DNA of 41,771 nt from Alphaproteobacteria bacterium (lineage in GTDB: Bacteria; Pseudomonadota; Alphaproteobacteria; Rickettsiales; JABCZZ01), in the NCBI GenBank assembly GCA_013288985.1, contig JABDAT010000012.1, forward strand, positions 1 to 41,771, read 5' to 3'. The first letter of the stretch is position 1; the number at the start of each line of letters is the position of its first letter. Positions 16,290-24,252 of this stretch are shown here, piece by piece. The translations under genes and the position numbers were made by a program. The notes beneath the pieces were generated by a model. It ran no database searches. It was not told the origin of the DNA and saw only the letters and a list, made by a program, of their open reading frames with translations.

Positions 16290-17837
16290 CTACTCCCATT
16301 CAATCGTTCCTGGCGGTTTACTTGTGACATCGTACACGATGCGGTTGATGCCGCGTACTTCATTGATAATGCGCGTAGATACGTGTGCAAGAAAAGCATG
16401 TTCAAAGGGATAATAATCAGCCGTCATACCGTCTGTGGACGTTACCGCCCTGAGTGCGCATACAAATTCGTAGGTGCGGGCATCGCCCATAACGCCTACG
16501 GTGCGCACAGGCAGAAGCACTGCGAATGCCTGCCAGATTTTATCGTATAAGCCCGCTTTACGGATTTCCTCAATATAGATGGCGTCCGCTTTACGCAGGA
16601 TAGCAAGCTTTTCTTCGGTGATTTCGCCGGGGATGCGTATGGCGAGGCCGGGTCCCGGAAAGGGATGGCGACCCACCATGTCAGAAGGCATGCCCAGTTC
16701 AATACCCAATCTGCGCACCTCATCTTTGAACAATTCGCGCACCGGTTCCACGAGCGCCATATTCATGCGCTCAGGAAGGCCGCCGACATTATGGTGTGAT
16801 TTGATAGTTGCCGAAGGCCCACCAGTGAAGGATATCGACTCTATGACGTCCGGGTAGAGCGTGCCCTGGGCGAGGAAATCCGCTCCGCCCACCATTTTCG
16901 CTTCATGCTCAAACAGTTCAATAAACGTCTCACCGATGATTTTGCGTTTTTTCTCAGGATCGCGAACGCCTGAGAGGCGTTCCAGAAACACTTTGCTGGC
17001 ATCGACATAGGTCAGTGGAATATGAAAATGCGATTTAAATAAAAGTTTGACCTGTTCGCCTTCATTTTCGCGCAGCAAGCCGGTATTGACAAAAATACAG
17101 GTAAGCTGGTCACCGATGGCCTGATGCAGGAGTGCGGCGACGACGGAAGAATCCACCCCGCCGCTTACGGCGCAGATGACACGTTTCTTGCCCACCTGTT
17201 TGCGAATAACATCGATGGCGTGGGAACAAAAAGACTGCATGCTCCAGTCGCCATTGCAGCCGGCTATGGCATGGGTAAAGTTTTTCAGTAATTGCGCGCC
17301 GTCAGGCGTATGTGCCACTTCAGGATGAAACTGCACCCCGTAATAACGGCGCTTTTCATCCATAATGGCGGCAAAGGGAGCCGAAGGCGTGGTGGCAATG
17401 ACTTTGAATCCGGGGGGAATGGCAGTAACTCTATCGCCATGGCTCATCCATACCGGATAACGATTGCCTGATTGCCACACGTTCTTGAATAAGGCGCAGT
17501 CTTCCACCACTTCAATTTCCGCGCGGCCGAATTCACGGTGATCGGACATTTCCACTTTGCCACCCAATTGCTGGCACAATAACTGCTCGCCGTAACAAAT
17601 GCCAAGCACCGGCACACCTAATGCAAATACCGCATCCGGCGCTTTAGGTGAAAAATTGGCATGCACGGAGGCAGGGCCACCGGACAGGATGATGGCTTTG
17701 GCGCCAAAAGAGCGGATATTGGCTTCTTCCGTGGTGCAGGGTAAAATTTCTGCATACACGCCATTCTCGCGCACACGCCGTGCAATCAGCTGTGTTACCT
17801 GAGAGCCGAAATCAAGGATAAGAATACGATCTGTCAT
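16290..17837 (-). CDS. guaA: GMP synthase (glutamine-hydrolysing)
   Basis: GuaA converts XMP to GMP using glutamine and ATP. The 515 residues show a class I glutamine amidotransferase domain with C81 in GICYGEQ and H171/E173 in VQFHPEV. The ATP pyrophosphatase domain follows with the P-loop SGGVDSS (225-231), and the dimerisation domain ends with the family's [13 protein letters not shown]. The ATG is preceded by AAGGAT. It heads the run guaA-yfgM-bamB-der on the minus strand. The 221-nt gap to divergent fliX should hold both promoters. Confidence 0.97.
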   Translation of the reverse strand: MTDRILILDFGSQVTQLIARRVRENGVYAEILPCTTEEANIRSFGAKAIILSGGPASVHANFSPKAPDAVFALGVPVLGICYGEQLLCQQLGGKVEMSDHREFGRAEIEVVEDCALFKNVWQSGNRYPVWMSHGDRVTAIPPGFKVIATTPSAPFAAIMDEKRRYYGVQFHPEVAHTPDGAQLLKNFTHAIAGCNGDWSMQSFCSHAIDVIRKQVGKKRVICAVSGGVDSSVVAALLHQAIGDQLTCIFVNTGLLRENEGEQVKLLFKSHFHIPLTYVDASKVFLERLSGVRDPEKKRKIIGETFIELFEHEAKMVGGADFLAQGTLYPDVIESISFTGGPSATIKSHHNVGGLPERMNMALVEPVRELFKDEVRRLGIELGMPSDMVGRHPFPGPGLAIRIPGEITEEKLAILRKADAIYIEEIRKAGLYDKIWQAFAVLLPVRTVGVMGDARTYEFVCALRAVTSTDGMTADYYPFEHAFLAHVSTRIINEVRGINRIVYDVTSKPPGTIEWE

Positions 17838-18058
17838 GATGACTATCCTTTTGCACAGGCAGCAGGGGAAGTCAAAAGAATCGGCATAATTTTATTGTAA
17901 AACAATAAAGCAATGCGAAGGCCGCAAGAATTTAGAGGAAGATGAATGTTTTTTCTGTTCAATCAATAATTTGCTATTATTAGTAGTTTATGTTACTCTT
18001 TACACAATATATAGTAAATTAGGCTTGCAGATTCTTTCGTTGTCAAAAGGCTTGTGCG
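17838..18058. promoter_or_regulatory. Divergent guaA-fliX intergenic region
   Basis: The 221 nt are AT-rich. The 12-mer ATATATAGTAAA at 18007-18018 repeats a sequence at the palindromic promoter of phoU and lies 40 nt before the fliX ATG, a position that would suit a -10 element. TTGCTA and TACTCT (around 17971-17999) with about 17 nt between are another candidate. I see no convincing CtrA box. An imperfect dyad (ATTTTATTGTAAAACAATAA) lies near the guaA side. Confidence 0.3.
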
Positions 18059-18508
18059 ATGAAAATCAGTGATTACGCTCCTGTAAATAAAGCGAGTGCC
18101 GCCAGCAAGAAGAAAGCATCGTCTTCTGTTTCGGGGACAAGCGGCGATTTCCTCGGATTGCTTGCCGCTGATGAGGCCGATGCTGTGTCCACTGTATCTT
18201 CACCGTCCGATCTCCAGCCCGTTACCTCTATGGACGCGCTGCTTTCCTTACAGGAGATGCCGGATGAAGAAATCCGTAAACGTAAAGCCGTAGAGGAAAG
18301 CAAGGGAACGCTGGAGGCGCTGGAGACCTTAAGAATTGCGCTGCTTACAGGCAGTATTCCGGAGCATCTCTTGCATACGCTTAATCACGTTGTGGCTGTG
18401 CAGAAACAGCGTGTCGATGATCCGCGCCTGATGAGCATTATCGAAGATATTGAGCTGCGCGCGGCTGTTGAACTTGCAAAACTCGAACGTGCAACTCAGC
18501 ATAGTTAG
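18059..18508 (+). CDS. fliX: Flagellar assembly regulator FliX
   Basis: In alphaproteobacteria FliX couples basal-body assembly to late flagellar gene transcription through FlbD. The 149-residue protein has the family layout: a low-complexity, Ser/Ala-rich N-terminal half, then MDALLSLQEMPDEEIRKRKAVEE, a helical middle with LRIALLTGSIPEHLL, and the strongly conserved RVDDPRLMSIIEDIELRAAVELAKLE at the C-terminus. It is the only flagellar gene visible in the window, whereas elsewhere fliX usually adjoins flgI. AAAAGG lies upstream of the ATG. It is followed after 5 nt by a small unknown gene. Confidence 0.92.
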   Translation: MKISDYAPVNKASAASKKKASSSVSGTSGDFLGLLAADEADAVSTVSSPSDLQPVTSMDALLSLQEMPDEEIRKRKAVEESKGTLEALETLRIALLTGSIPEHLLHTLNHVVAVQKQRVDDPRLMSIIEDIELRAAVELAKLERATQHS

Positions 18509-18513
18509 CATTT

Positions 18514-18891
18514 GTGCAGCGAATTTCCGGCAGGCAATGCAAAGCATCACGCTCCCTTCTTAAGTGGAACATACATGATCTCGTCAACCGGCTTAAAGAC
18601 ATTGAGGCGAGGCGCATAGAGGGATTTGAAAGAAATACGCTCCAGTTGCTGGAGTGGGAGAATCAAGAAATCCTTACAGTACTCAAAAAACACGGCATCA
18701 TATTTACTAACGATTCAGAGGTAATACTCGATAAAACGGCGGATAACAGTGAAGCCGTCAATATGACGCATGGCGAAGGCGCCCGCATAATATTAAACAA
18801 TGATCTCACTATTGTATCTGACAGCACAATATTAGAGGAAAAGAAAAGGCTGTTTCCGATAGCAGAAGAAAAAAAAGACGAGGAAGAATAA
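18514..18891 (+). CDS. Hypothetical coiled-coil protein downstream of fliX
   Basis: The frame opens with GTG 5 nt after the fliX stop and encodes up to 125 residues. The likely structured part is HDLVNRLKDIEARRIEGFERNTLQLLEWENQEILTVL (about 20-60), an amphipathic helix. A short beta-like region follows, and the tail is acidic and lysine-rich (EEKKDEEE). There is no signal peptide. The first about 17 residues are Arg/Ser-rich and may not be translated, since no Shine-Dalgarno fixes the start. Proximity to fliX suggests co-transcription and perhaps a flagellar role, but I recognise no family. Confidence 0.55.
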   Translation: MQRISGRQCKASRSLLKWNIHDLVNRLKDIEARRIEGFERNTLQLLEWENQEILTVLKKHGIIFTNDSEVILDKTADNSEAVNMTHGEGARIILNNDLTIVSDSTILEEKKRLFPIAEEKKDEEE

Positions 18892-18961
18892 TATTTGAGA
18901 GAATGTGCGCGGATTACTTTTTAATTGGACAATATAACTTTCCCCATTAAAGCTTCTTGTC

Positions 18962-20194
18962 ATGTCAACCTCTTATAGAATTTATAACGCATTAAGAAAT
19001 AAAATGCGCGGCGCTTTTGTGAGGTTACGGTATCCGTTCTCTCCTTCTTCGTTTAAACAAAAGCCGCTATGGGAAATTGGAGAGGGTAAAGGCGCATTCC
19101 ATAAAATAAGCGAAGAACGGCAATTGGAAATTAAGCCTTCACGTTATTTTGGCCGTTCGACTACTGCCACAGCAAAATTCCGTTATATTCCGTTTCAATG
19201 GTATGCCGTTATCCGTGATGCCATAGTGTATAATCCTTCCTTGGCCATTACCAGCGGCGGTATATTATGGCAGCAGGAAACAGTTACTGAGTTGCCTTAT
19301 ATATCGGCCGGTTACAGCAATTATTTCTCTATAAAGAATGATATTGTCATATTTAATGTAAAATACACTCTTCATTCTGCATTGAAAACGGGAGCGCTAA
19401 TCGCCCATCGCACCGGCTTTAATTATTTACATGCTTTTTGCGATGTATTGTCGAAGATAACGATGCTGGATGCAATCGATCCGGATAAAAAAATTCCAGC
19501 AATTATCGATACTAGTGTATCGCCCAGCATAGCAGGACTAGTAATTGATTTTTTAGGCGGAAGAAAATACATTACTTTGCCAGCCAATTGTAAAATGGCG
19601 GTAGAAGAACTGTATGTTTTTTCTATTCCCGCCTATATGCCCGACGATCATCATTTTGACGTCACGGCGGCTATCATTAGCCCCGATTGCATACGACAAC
19701 TTGCGGAGCGATTGAAAATAATTCCCAATCAAACGATTCCGCTGCTTTTTGTTTCGCGAACAAAATACGCACAAATGCATGCGGCCAATTATAACGTGCG
19801 CAATGTCATTAACCATAACCTGTTGGATGACGCCCTTGGGAAGCTCAATGCTGAGGTGCTTTATCCTGAAGAACATGGTTGGCGGGAGCAGTGCGAGAAA
19901 TTCGCTGCGGCGGATAGAATCGTGCTCGTGGCGGGTGCCGCTTGCGCGAATCTGATTTTCTGCCGCCCCGGCACCAAAGTTTTAATATTAGCCAGAAATG
20001 ATAATCAGAATTATGGCTTCTTTTCACTTATGATGGATGCTCTGGGGCTTGATTACGCGTGGCTTCTAGGGAAGGTTATCAATCATGAGGAGCTGCATTC
20101 CAGCTATACGATTGAGCCGGAAGATTTATCCAAAGGCCTTCATTGGCTCATGACCGGCGCCGCAAATTGGGATGGCATGATTGAGGTCAAATAA
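18962..20194 (+). CDS. GT61-type glycosyltransferase (DUF563)
   Basis: The 410-residue protein matches the GT61/DUF563 family. A central H-F-D motif region (NYLHAFCDVLSKI) corresponds to the family's NYFHWLLD-type segment. A later LLFVSRTKYAQMHAANYNVRNV corresponds to the R-rich strand, and the C-terminal end has FAAADRIVLVAGAACANLIFCRPGTKVLIL, the typical acceptor/donor-site ending. No membrane segment is present, so it is likely cytosolic or peripheral and may act on a surface glycan. Acceptor and sugar are unknown. It converges on a polytopic membrane protein with an 7-nt gap. Confidence 0.8.
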   Translation: MSTSYRIYNALRNKMRGAFVRLRYPFSPSSFKQKPLWEIGEGKGAFHKISEERQLEIKPSRYFGRSTTATAKFRYIPFQWYAVIRDAIVYNPSLAITSGGILWQQETVTELPYISAGYSNYFSIKNDIVIFNVKYTLHSALKTGALIAHRTGFNYLHAFCDVLSKITMLDAIDPDKKIPAIIDTSVSPSIAGLVIDFLGGRKYITLPANCKMAVEELYVFSIPAYMPDDHHFDVTAAIISPDCIRQLAERLKIIPNQTIPLLFVSRTKYAQMHAANYNVRNVINHNLLDDALGKLNAEVLYPEEHGWREQCEKFAAADRIVLVAGAACANLIFCRPGTKVLILARNDNQNYGFFSLMMDALGLDYAWLLGKVINHEELHSSYTIEPEDLSKGLHWLMTGAANWDGMIEVK

Positions 20195-20201
20195 AAAACG
20201 G

Positions 20202-21578
20202 TTATTTTTCCTCATGTAATTTTAGACTCATTGCCATGATAGCGGAATAGATAATGGACATTCTCAGAAGCAGAATATAACGCGGTTCAATATGCACTAA
20301 TAAAAAAGGCGCGGTGACGCCAATGATAGTACTGAGGAGAAAGAATTTCAGCAGCGCATGGCAATCGTCCCTTCTTTGCACGAAAACACCTAGCAGCGCT
20401 AACAGCATCACGCTTACCACTATGGACAGGGGAGAGCCATCGAACCAGGATTTTAGGAATATTCTGCTTTTCGCATTGAGCCAGCGCAATGGATGATGCA
20501 GGAAAGAGGTAATGGTAAACCGCATTAATTGTTTGCTTGAAAACACTTCGCCGCCAGCTGCCGCGCGGCGCGCATAAATATAATCGCATAGTTCTGGATC
20601 GAGCTCGCAGCCCACGACGCCCCCGTCCGCTACGACATATTGAAGCTCAGGGGAAACATTTTCTTTTTTTTGCCACACAAGCGTCCATACTGGATTGTTG
20701 GGGGAATCCACCCAGTGCCCATGATTGGCAATGCGGTAGGGAAAAGTAGCGCCGTGATAGGCCAGGAGACAGCAAGCAATCGCTGCGAGCCAAGGCGATG
20801 TTGTAAGAGCGTGTTTTGCGGCAGAGAAGGAAAACCTGTAAGTCTGACGAGACATTCTCCATATAAAATAAAGTAAAAACAATAGGGCAACCACACTCAT
20901 TACAAAATCGGTTTGATCACGTATATATGCGGATAAAGCAAACAGCACGCCAGCCACTGCCGCCAAACGGTAACGGGTCCGGGAAACAGCAGAATACAGG
21001 CTGCCCAAACCCAGCAGGAAAAATGAAATCTGAAGCGGCTCCGTGTTAAGAATGCCAATGCGGGTCAGCCAATTGAACTCTTCAATCGGCAGCAAAAAGA
21101 GCGGTATGACAAATGCGAGTAATGATGTCGCGCGGCTCGGTGAAACTATCCATGCTATTTGAGTAAATACGGATGCCCAGAGGGCGGTGGTTATCAGCGC
21201 CATAATTCCGGCAATGGGCAAGGTGGGCGATATCCAGTAAAAGAACACCTGAATTGCCTGCATTCCCGGAGGCGACTGCATTTTTACCCATTGTCCGCTT
21301 TCCACCGTTTGCTTGACTGCCCTGGCGACGCTTGCCTGATCATTAAGCTGATAAATGCGGATAATATCGGCATTCGTCGATTCAGGCAGCAGAGGAACTG
21401 GTGACTGGCAGGGAAAATGGGATTGGGTAAGTTCAGGCGTGCAGGCGAGATTTCCCTTGGAATAGGAAAGCGGTGTTTTTAATCCATGCGGCAATACGGC
21501 GCATGCAATGATAATGAAATAAATTATCCAGAGAAAAATGGTTCGTGAAGAGCAATTCTCAAATATAAAATAACGCAT
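20202..21578 (-). CDS. Polytopic membrane protein, possibly GT-C glycosyltransferase-like
   Basis: The 458-residue product begins with a membrane helix (about 12-30), then a loop of about 100 residues (35-130) and eight or more further hydrophobic helices. A second soluble loop lies at about 290-370, with VVGCELDPELCDYIYARRAAAGG. Long N-terminal extracytoplasmic loops and many helices are like GT-C enzymes (PMT/ArnT type), but I see no clear catalytic Asp-Glu motif in the first loop. The pairing with a convergent GT61 glycosyltransferase supports a glycan role only weakly. Function is unassigned. Confidence 0.65.
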   Translation of the reverse strand: MRYFIFENCSSRTIFLWIIYFIIIACAVLPHGLKTPLSYSKGNLACTPELTQSHFPCQSPVPLLPESTNADIIRIYQLNDQASVARAVKQTVESGQWVKMQSPPGMQAIQVFFYWISPTLPIAGIMALITTALWASVFTQIAWIVSPSRATSLLAFVIPLFLLPIEEFNWLTRIGILNTEPLQISFFLLGLGSLYSAVSRTRYRLAAVAGVLFALSAYIRDQTDFVMSVVALLFLLYFIWRMSRQTYRFSFSAAKHALTTSPWLAAIACCLLAYHGATFPYRIANHGHWVDSPNNPVWTLVWQKKENVSPELQYVVADGGVVGCELDPELCDYIYARRAAAGGEVFSSKQLMRFTITSFLHHPLRWLNAKSRIFLKSWFDGSPLSIVVSVMLLALLGVFVQRRDDCHALLKFFLLSTIIGVTAPFLLVHIEPRYILLLRMSIIYSAIMAMSLKLHEEK

Positions 21579-21617
21579 TCTACTGCTAAATGAAGGTTCG
21601 GGCGCCTAAAGAGAATA

Positions 21618-21692
21618 TGGTGCCGCTTGTCTGGCTTGAACAGACGACCTACCGCTTACAAGGCGGTTGCTCTACCACTGAGCTAAAGCGGC
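21618..21692 (-). tRNA. tRNA-Thr (anticodon TGT)
   Basis: The complete 75-nt cloverleaf on the minus strand has acceptor GCCGCTT pairing with AAGCGGC, a D arm TAGCTCAGTGGTAGAGC, anticodon stem ACCGC/GCGGT around loop CTTGTAA, a T arm with GTTCAAG, discriminator A and encoded CCA. The anticodon TGT reads ACN threonine codons. It stands between the membrane protein start and the trxB stop. Confidence 0.97.
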
Positions 21693-21754
21693 ACTTGGGG
21701 GAAGGTATGCACCAATTCACATGGGTTTTGCAAGGACAAATGCTAGTCAAGGTA

Positions 21755-22699
21755 TTAATGCCCTGCAGCAAGCAAGAATCTCTCTGCTTCGAGCGCCGCC
21801 ATGCATCCCGTGCCTGCGGCGGTAACGGCCTGGCGGAAGATTTTATCCTGCACGTCGCCTGCGGCAAAAACGCCGGGAATATTGGTAGTGGTGGAGCCTG
21901 GCCTGGTCACAATATATTTATCATCATCCAACGTTACCTGCGCAGTAAATAGCTGCGTATTGGGAGTATGGCCTATCGCTACGAATGCACCGTCAGCCTT
22001 ATATTCGCTCACGGCATCCGTCTTAAGGTTTTTAAGGCGCACGCCTGTAAGATTGGTGGGGTTCTCGGTGCCTAGGAATTCTTCCACGGCGCTATCCCAT
22101 ATGACAGAGACTTTTGGATGTTTAAATAAACGCTCCTGACCGATTTTTTCGGCGCGCAGACTGTCGCGGCGATGGATGAGCGTCACTTTGCTTGCGAGGT
22201 TGGTCAGGTATAGCGCTTCTTCGACCGCGCTGTTGCCGCCGCCGATAACCACCACTTCTTTGTTCTTAAAAAAGAATCCGTCACAGGTGGCGCATGCCGA
22301 GACACCAAAGCCCTGGAACGTTTTTTCGCTGGGAATGCCCAGCCATCGTGCTGATGCGCCGGTGGCGATAATGAGCGTATCACCGGTATAGATGTCGCCG
22401 CCATCACCCGTGCAGGTGAAGGGACGTTTGGACAGATCCACTTTGACAATCGTGTCATGGAATATTTTAGTGCCCACATGCGCGGCCTGCTTTTCCATCT
22501 GCTCCATAAGCCACGGGCCTTGGACGGCATGTTCAAACCCAGGAAAATTTTCCACATCGCTAGTGATGGTAAGCTGCCCGCCGGGCTGCATGCCGTGCAC
22601 CATGATAGGCTCAAGGCTTGCGCGCGCAGCATATATAGCGGCGGTGCAGCCCGCTGCGCCGGAGCCAAGAATAAGAGCTTTAGTGTGGTATGTGGCCAT
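21755..22699 (-). CDS. trxB: Thioredoxin reductase
   Basis: This FAD-dependent enzyme passes NADPH electrons to thioredoxin. The 314 residues show the FAD-binding GSGAAGCTAAIYAARA (12-27), PGGQLTITSDVENFPGF, the redox pair CATC (C136, C139), the NADPH-binding GGGNSAVEEALYL, and the closing GVFAAGDVQDKIFRQAVTAAGTGCMAALEAERFL. It lies downstream of a 2-Cys peroxiredoxin on the same strand with a hairpin-forming repeat in the 77-nt gap. Together they suggest a peroxide-reducing pair, with trxB regenerating the thioredoxin that reduces the peroxiredoxin. Confidence 0.96.
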   Translation of the reverse strand: MATYHTKALILGSGAAGCTAAIYAARASLEPIMVHGMQPGGQLTITSDVENFPGFEHAVQGPWLMEQMEKQAAHVGTKIFHDTIVKVDLSKRPFTCTGDGGDIYTGDTLIIATGASARWLGIPSEKTFQGFGVSACATCDGFFFKNKEVVVIGGGNSAVEEALYLTNLASKVTLIHRRDSLRAEKIGQERLFKHPKVSVIWDSAVEEFLGTENPTNLTGVRLKNLKTDAVSEYKADGAFVAIGHTPNTQLFTAQVTLDDDKYIVTRPGSTTTNIPGVFAAGDVQDKIFRQAVTAAGTGCMAALEAERFLLAAGH

Positions 22700-22702
22700 A
22701 TC

Positions 22703-22761
22703 AGGTGCTAGGTACTAGGGGCTAGGGGCTAGGAAAAACAAGAACCTAGTCCCTGGCACCT
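22703..22761. repeat. Heptad tandem repeat within an imperfect inverted repeat
   Basis: Four consecutive 7-nt units (GTGCTAG, GTACTAG, GGGCTAG, GGGCTAG; 22705-22732) form a short tandem repeat. The 17-nt stretch starting at 22703 is complementary at 14 of 17 positions to 22745-22761, giving a long hairpin in the peroxiredoxin-trxB gap. It may act as a transcript-stability or partial-termination element between the two genes. Confidence 0.7.
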
Positions 22762-22776
22762 TGAACCTAATCTTTC

Positions 22777-23415
22777 TTAGATTTTTGCCGCATGTTTCTT
22801 GAGGTATTTGGCAACGCCTTCTGCGGAAGCCTTCATGCCTTCATCACCACGGTTCCAGTTAGCGGGGCAGACTTCGCCATGTTCTTCATGGAAGTTAAGC
22901 GCATCAACCATGCGGATGGCGTCATCGACATTGCGGCCCAACGGCAGATCGTTTACGATCTGATGGCGCACAACGCCATTGCCGTCGATGAGGAATGTGC
23001 CGCGGAAAGCCACAGCGTCGTTCAGCAATACATCGTAATTGCGGGCGATGGATTTGGTAAGGTCCGCCACGAGCGGGAACTGGATATTGCCGATGCCGCC
23101 TTTTTCAACCGGCATCTGCTTCCAGGCAAAATGGCTGAAATGTGAATCGACGGAAACGCCGATGACTTCTGCGCCGCGCGCTTTGAATTCCTTCACGCGG
23201 TTACCGAAGGCGATGATTTCGGAAGGGCAGACGAAAGTGAAATCGAGAGGATAAAAGAACAAAATGCCCTTTTTGCCTTTCTTGGTCACTTTGCCATTAG
23301 CGTCGCGTTTAATGCCAAGATGTTCAAATAAATTGAATTTTTCATTGAAAGAATTATCTGCCAATACTGCAGTTGCAGTAAAGTCGGGTGCAGTTTTGCC
23401 AACAAGAACAGCCAT
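22777..23415 (-). CDS. 2-Cys peroxiredoxin (AhpC/Prx1 type)
   Basis: This thiol peroxidase reduces H2O2 and organic peroxides. The peroxidatic cysteine is C63 in PLDFTFVCPSEIIAF, and the resolving cysteine is C183 in GEVCPANW, both typical of the Prx1/AhpC branch. The 212 residues are slightly longer than the family because of a lysine-rich insert (KRDANGKVTKKGKKG) at about 36-50. Its start is well supported by AGGAGG upstream of the ATG. It is followed by trxB, so thioredoxin is the likely reductant rather than AhpF. Confidence 0.95.
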   Translation of the reverse strand: MAVLVGKTAPDFTATAVLADNSFNEKFNLFEHLGIKRDANGKVTKKGKKGILFFYPLDFTFVCPSEIIAFGNRVKEFKARGAEVIGVSVDSHFSHFAWKQMPVEKGGIGNIQFPLVADLTKSIARNYDVLLNDAVAFRGTFLIDGNGVVRHQIVNDLPLGRNVDDAIRMVDALNFHEEHGEVCPANWNRGDEGMKASAEGVAKYLKKHAAKI

Positions 23416-23509
23416 GGAAACCTCCTGGAGTGATTAAAATAAAGAGAAATCTAGTTTAGAATGATTCTAAAATAAAGAATAAGCCGACTTGAAGCCTCTG
23501 TCAAGTAAA

Positions 23510-23932
23510 CTAGCCGACGATTTCCATATCGCTAAAAAAGAAGCGTATTTCATTTTTAGCGTTTTCCAGGGAATCGGAGCCATGGGCAGAATTGCGCTCA
23601 ATGGATTCGCCAAAATCCTTGCGTATTGTGCCAGGTGTTGCCTTGGCAGGATCGGTTGCACCCATGATTTCGCGGTTGCGAAGAACGGCGTTTTCGCCTT
23701 CAAGCACCTGAACGCTTACGGGGCCTGAAACCATATATTCGACCAATTCATCATAAAAAGGGCGGGCTTTATGGACTATATAAAACTCACGTGCTTGGCG
23801 ACGGCTCAGCTGAAGGCGTTTTTGCGCTATTACCCGCAGATTCTGCTGTTCAAAATAGGCAATAATTTTACCCGTCAGATTGCGCGCCGTGGCATCAGGT
23901 TTAATGATAGAGAGTGTACGCTCAGTAGCCAT
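23510..23932 (-). CDS. ndk: Nucleoside diphosphate kinase
   Basis: Ndk equalises nucleoside triphosphate pools by phosphate transfer through a histidine. The 140-residue protein has the N-terminal [11 protein letters not shown], the [18 protein letters not shown] loop, [14 protein letters not shown], and the active-site H117 in NSAHGSDS. These marks are complete and unambiguous. It stands alone upstream of the peroxiredoxin with a 94-nt gap. Confidence 0.97.
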   Translation of the reverse strand: MATERTLSIIKPDATARNLTGKIIAYFEQQNLRVIAQKRLQLSRRQAREFYIVHKARPFYDELVEYMVSGPVSVQVLEGENAVLRNREIMGATDPAKATPGTIRKDFGESIERNSAHGSDSLENAKNEIRFFFSDMEIVG

Positions 23933-24252
23933 ATTAAAGCATCCTTTGAAGAATTTGCGCTACCCTATACGCATTTCCGGCGCCCTGCGCAAGCGGTTAT
24001 TGCAGTGCGCCAGCCTTTATAACTTCATAATAATGTTTAAGTGTTACCGCCGGGTGTCACTTTGATTAACATTACGCATACCCTTGATGCGCCCTCATAA
24101 CACATTATGTAGGGCTATCGCGAATAACCTCTAGGCAATTTTTGCCGTTAGCTGGCATTCATTTGATTATTATTAAATAAAAATAACATATTAGAGAAGT
24201 TGGCATAGTAAATGCATTGTAATGGGAAGTTTGTTAACCGAAGGAGACTTCC
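23933..24252. other. Intergenic region between ndk and the TPR-sulfotransferase
   Basis: The divergent gap of 320 nt has no convincing gene. Short frames at its left end are continuations antisense to ndk. The right end holds a sigma-54-like promoter and an AAGGAG Shine-Dalgarno for the downstream gene. The middle (24160-24190) is strongly AT-rich, a possible binding site for a DNA-bending protein. Confidence 0.6.
24201..24216 (+). promoter_or_regulatory. Sigma-54-like promoter (-24/-12)
   Basis: TTGGCATAGTAAATGCA (24200-24216) has GG (24202-24203) and GC (24214-24215) separated by exactly 10 nt, with TGGCA on the -24 side and TGCA on the -12 side, as in sigma-54 promoters. Transcription would start near 24227, leaving a short leader with AAGGAG 6 nt before the ATG at 24253. 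The last T-rich half of the -12 element is imperfect. Confidence 0.5.
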
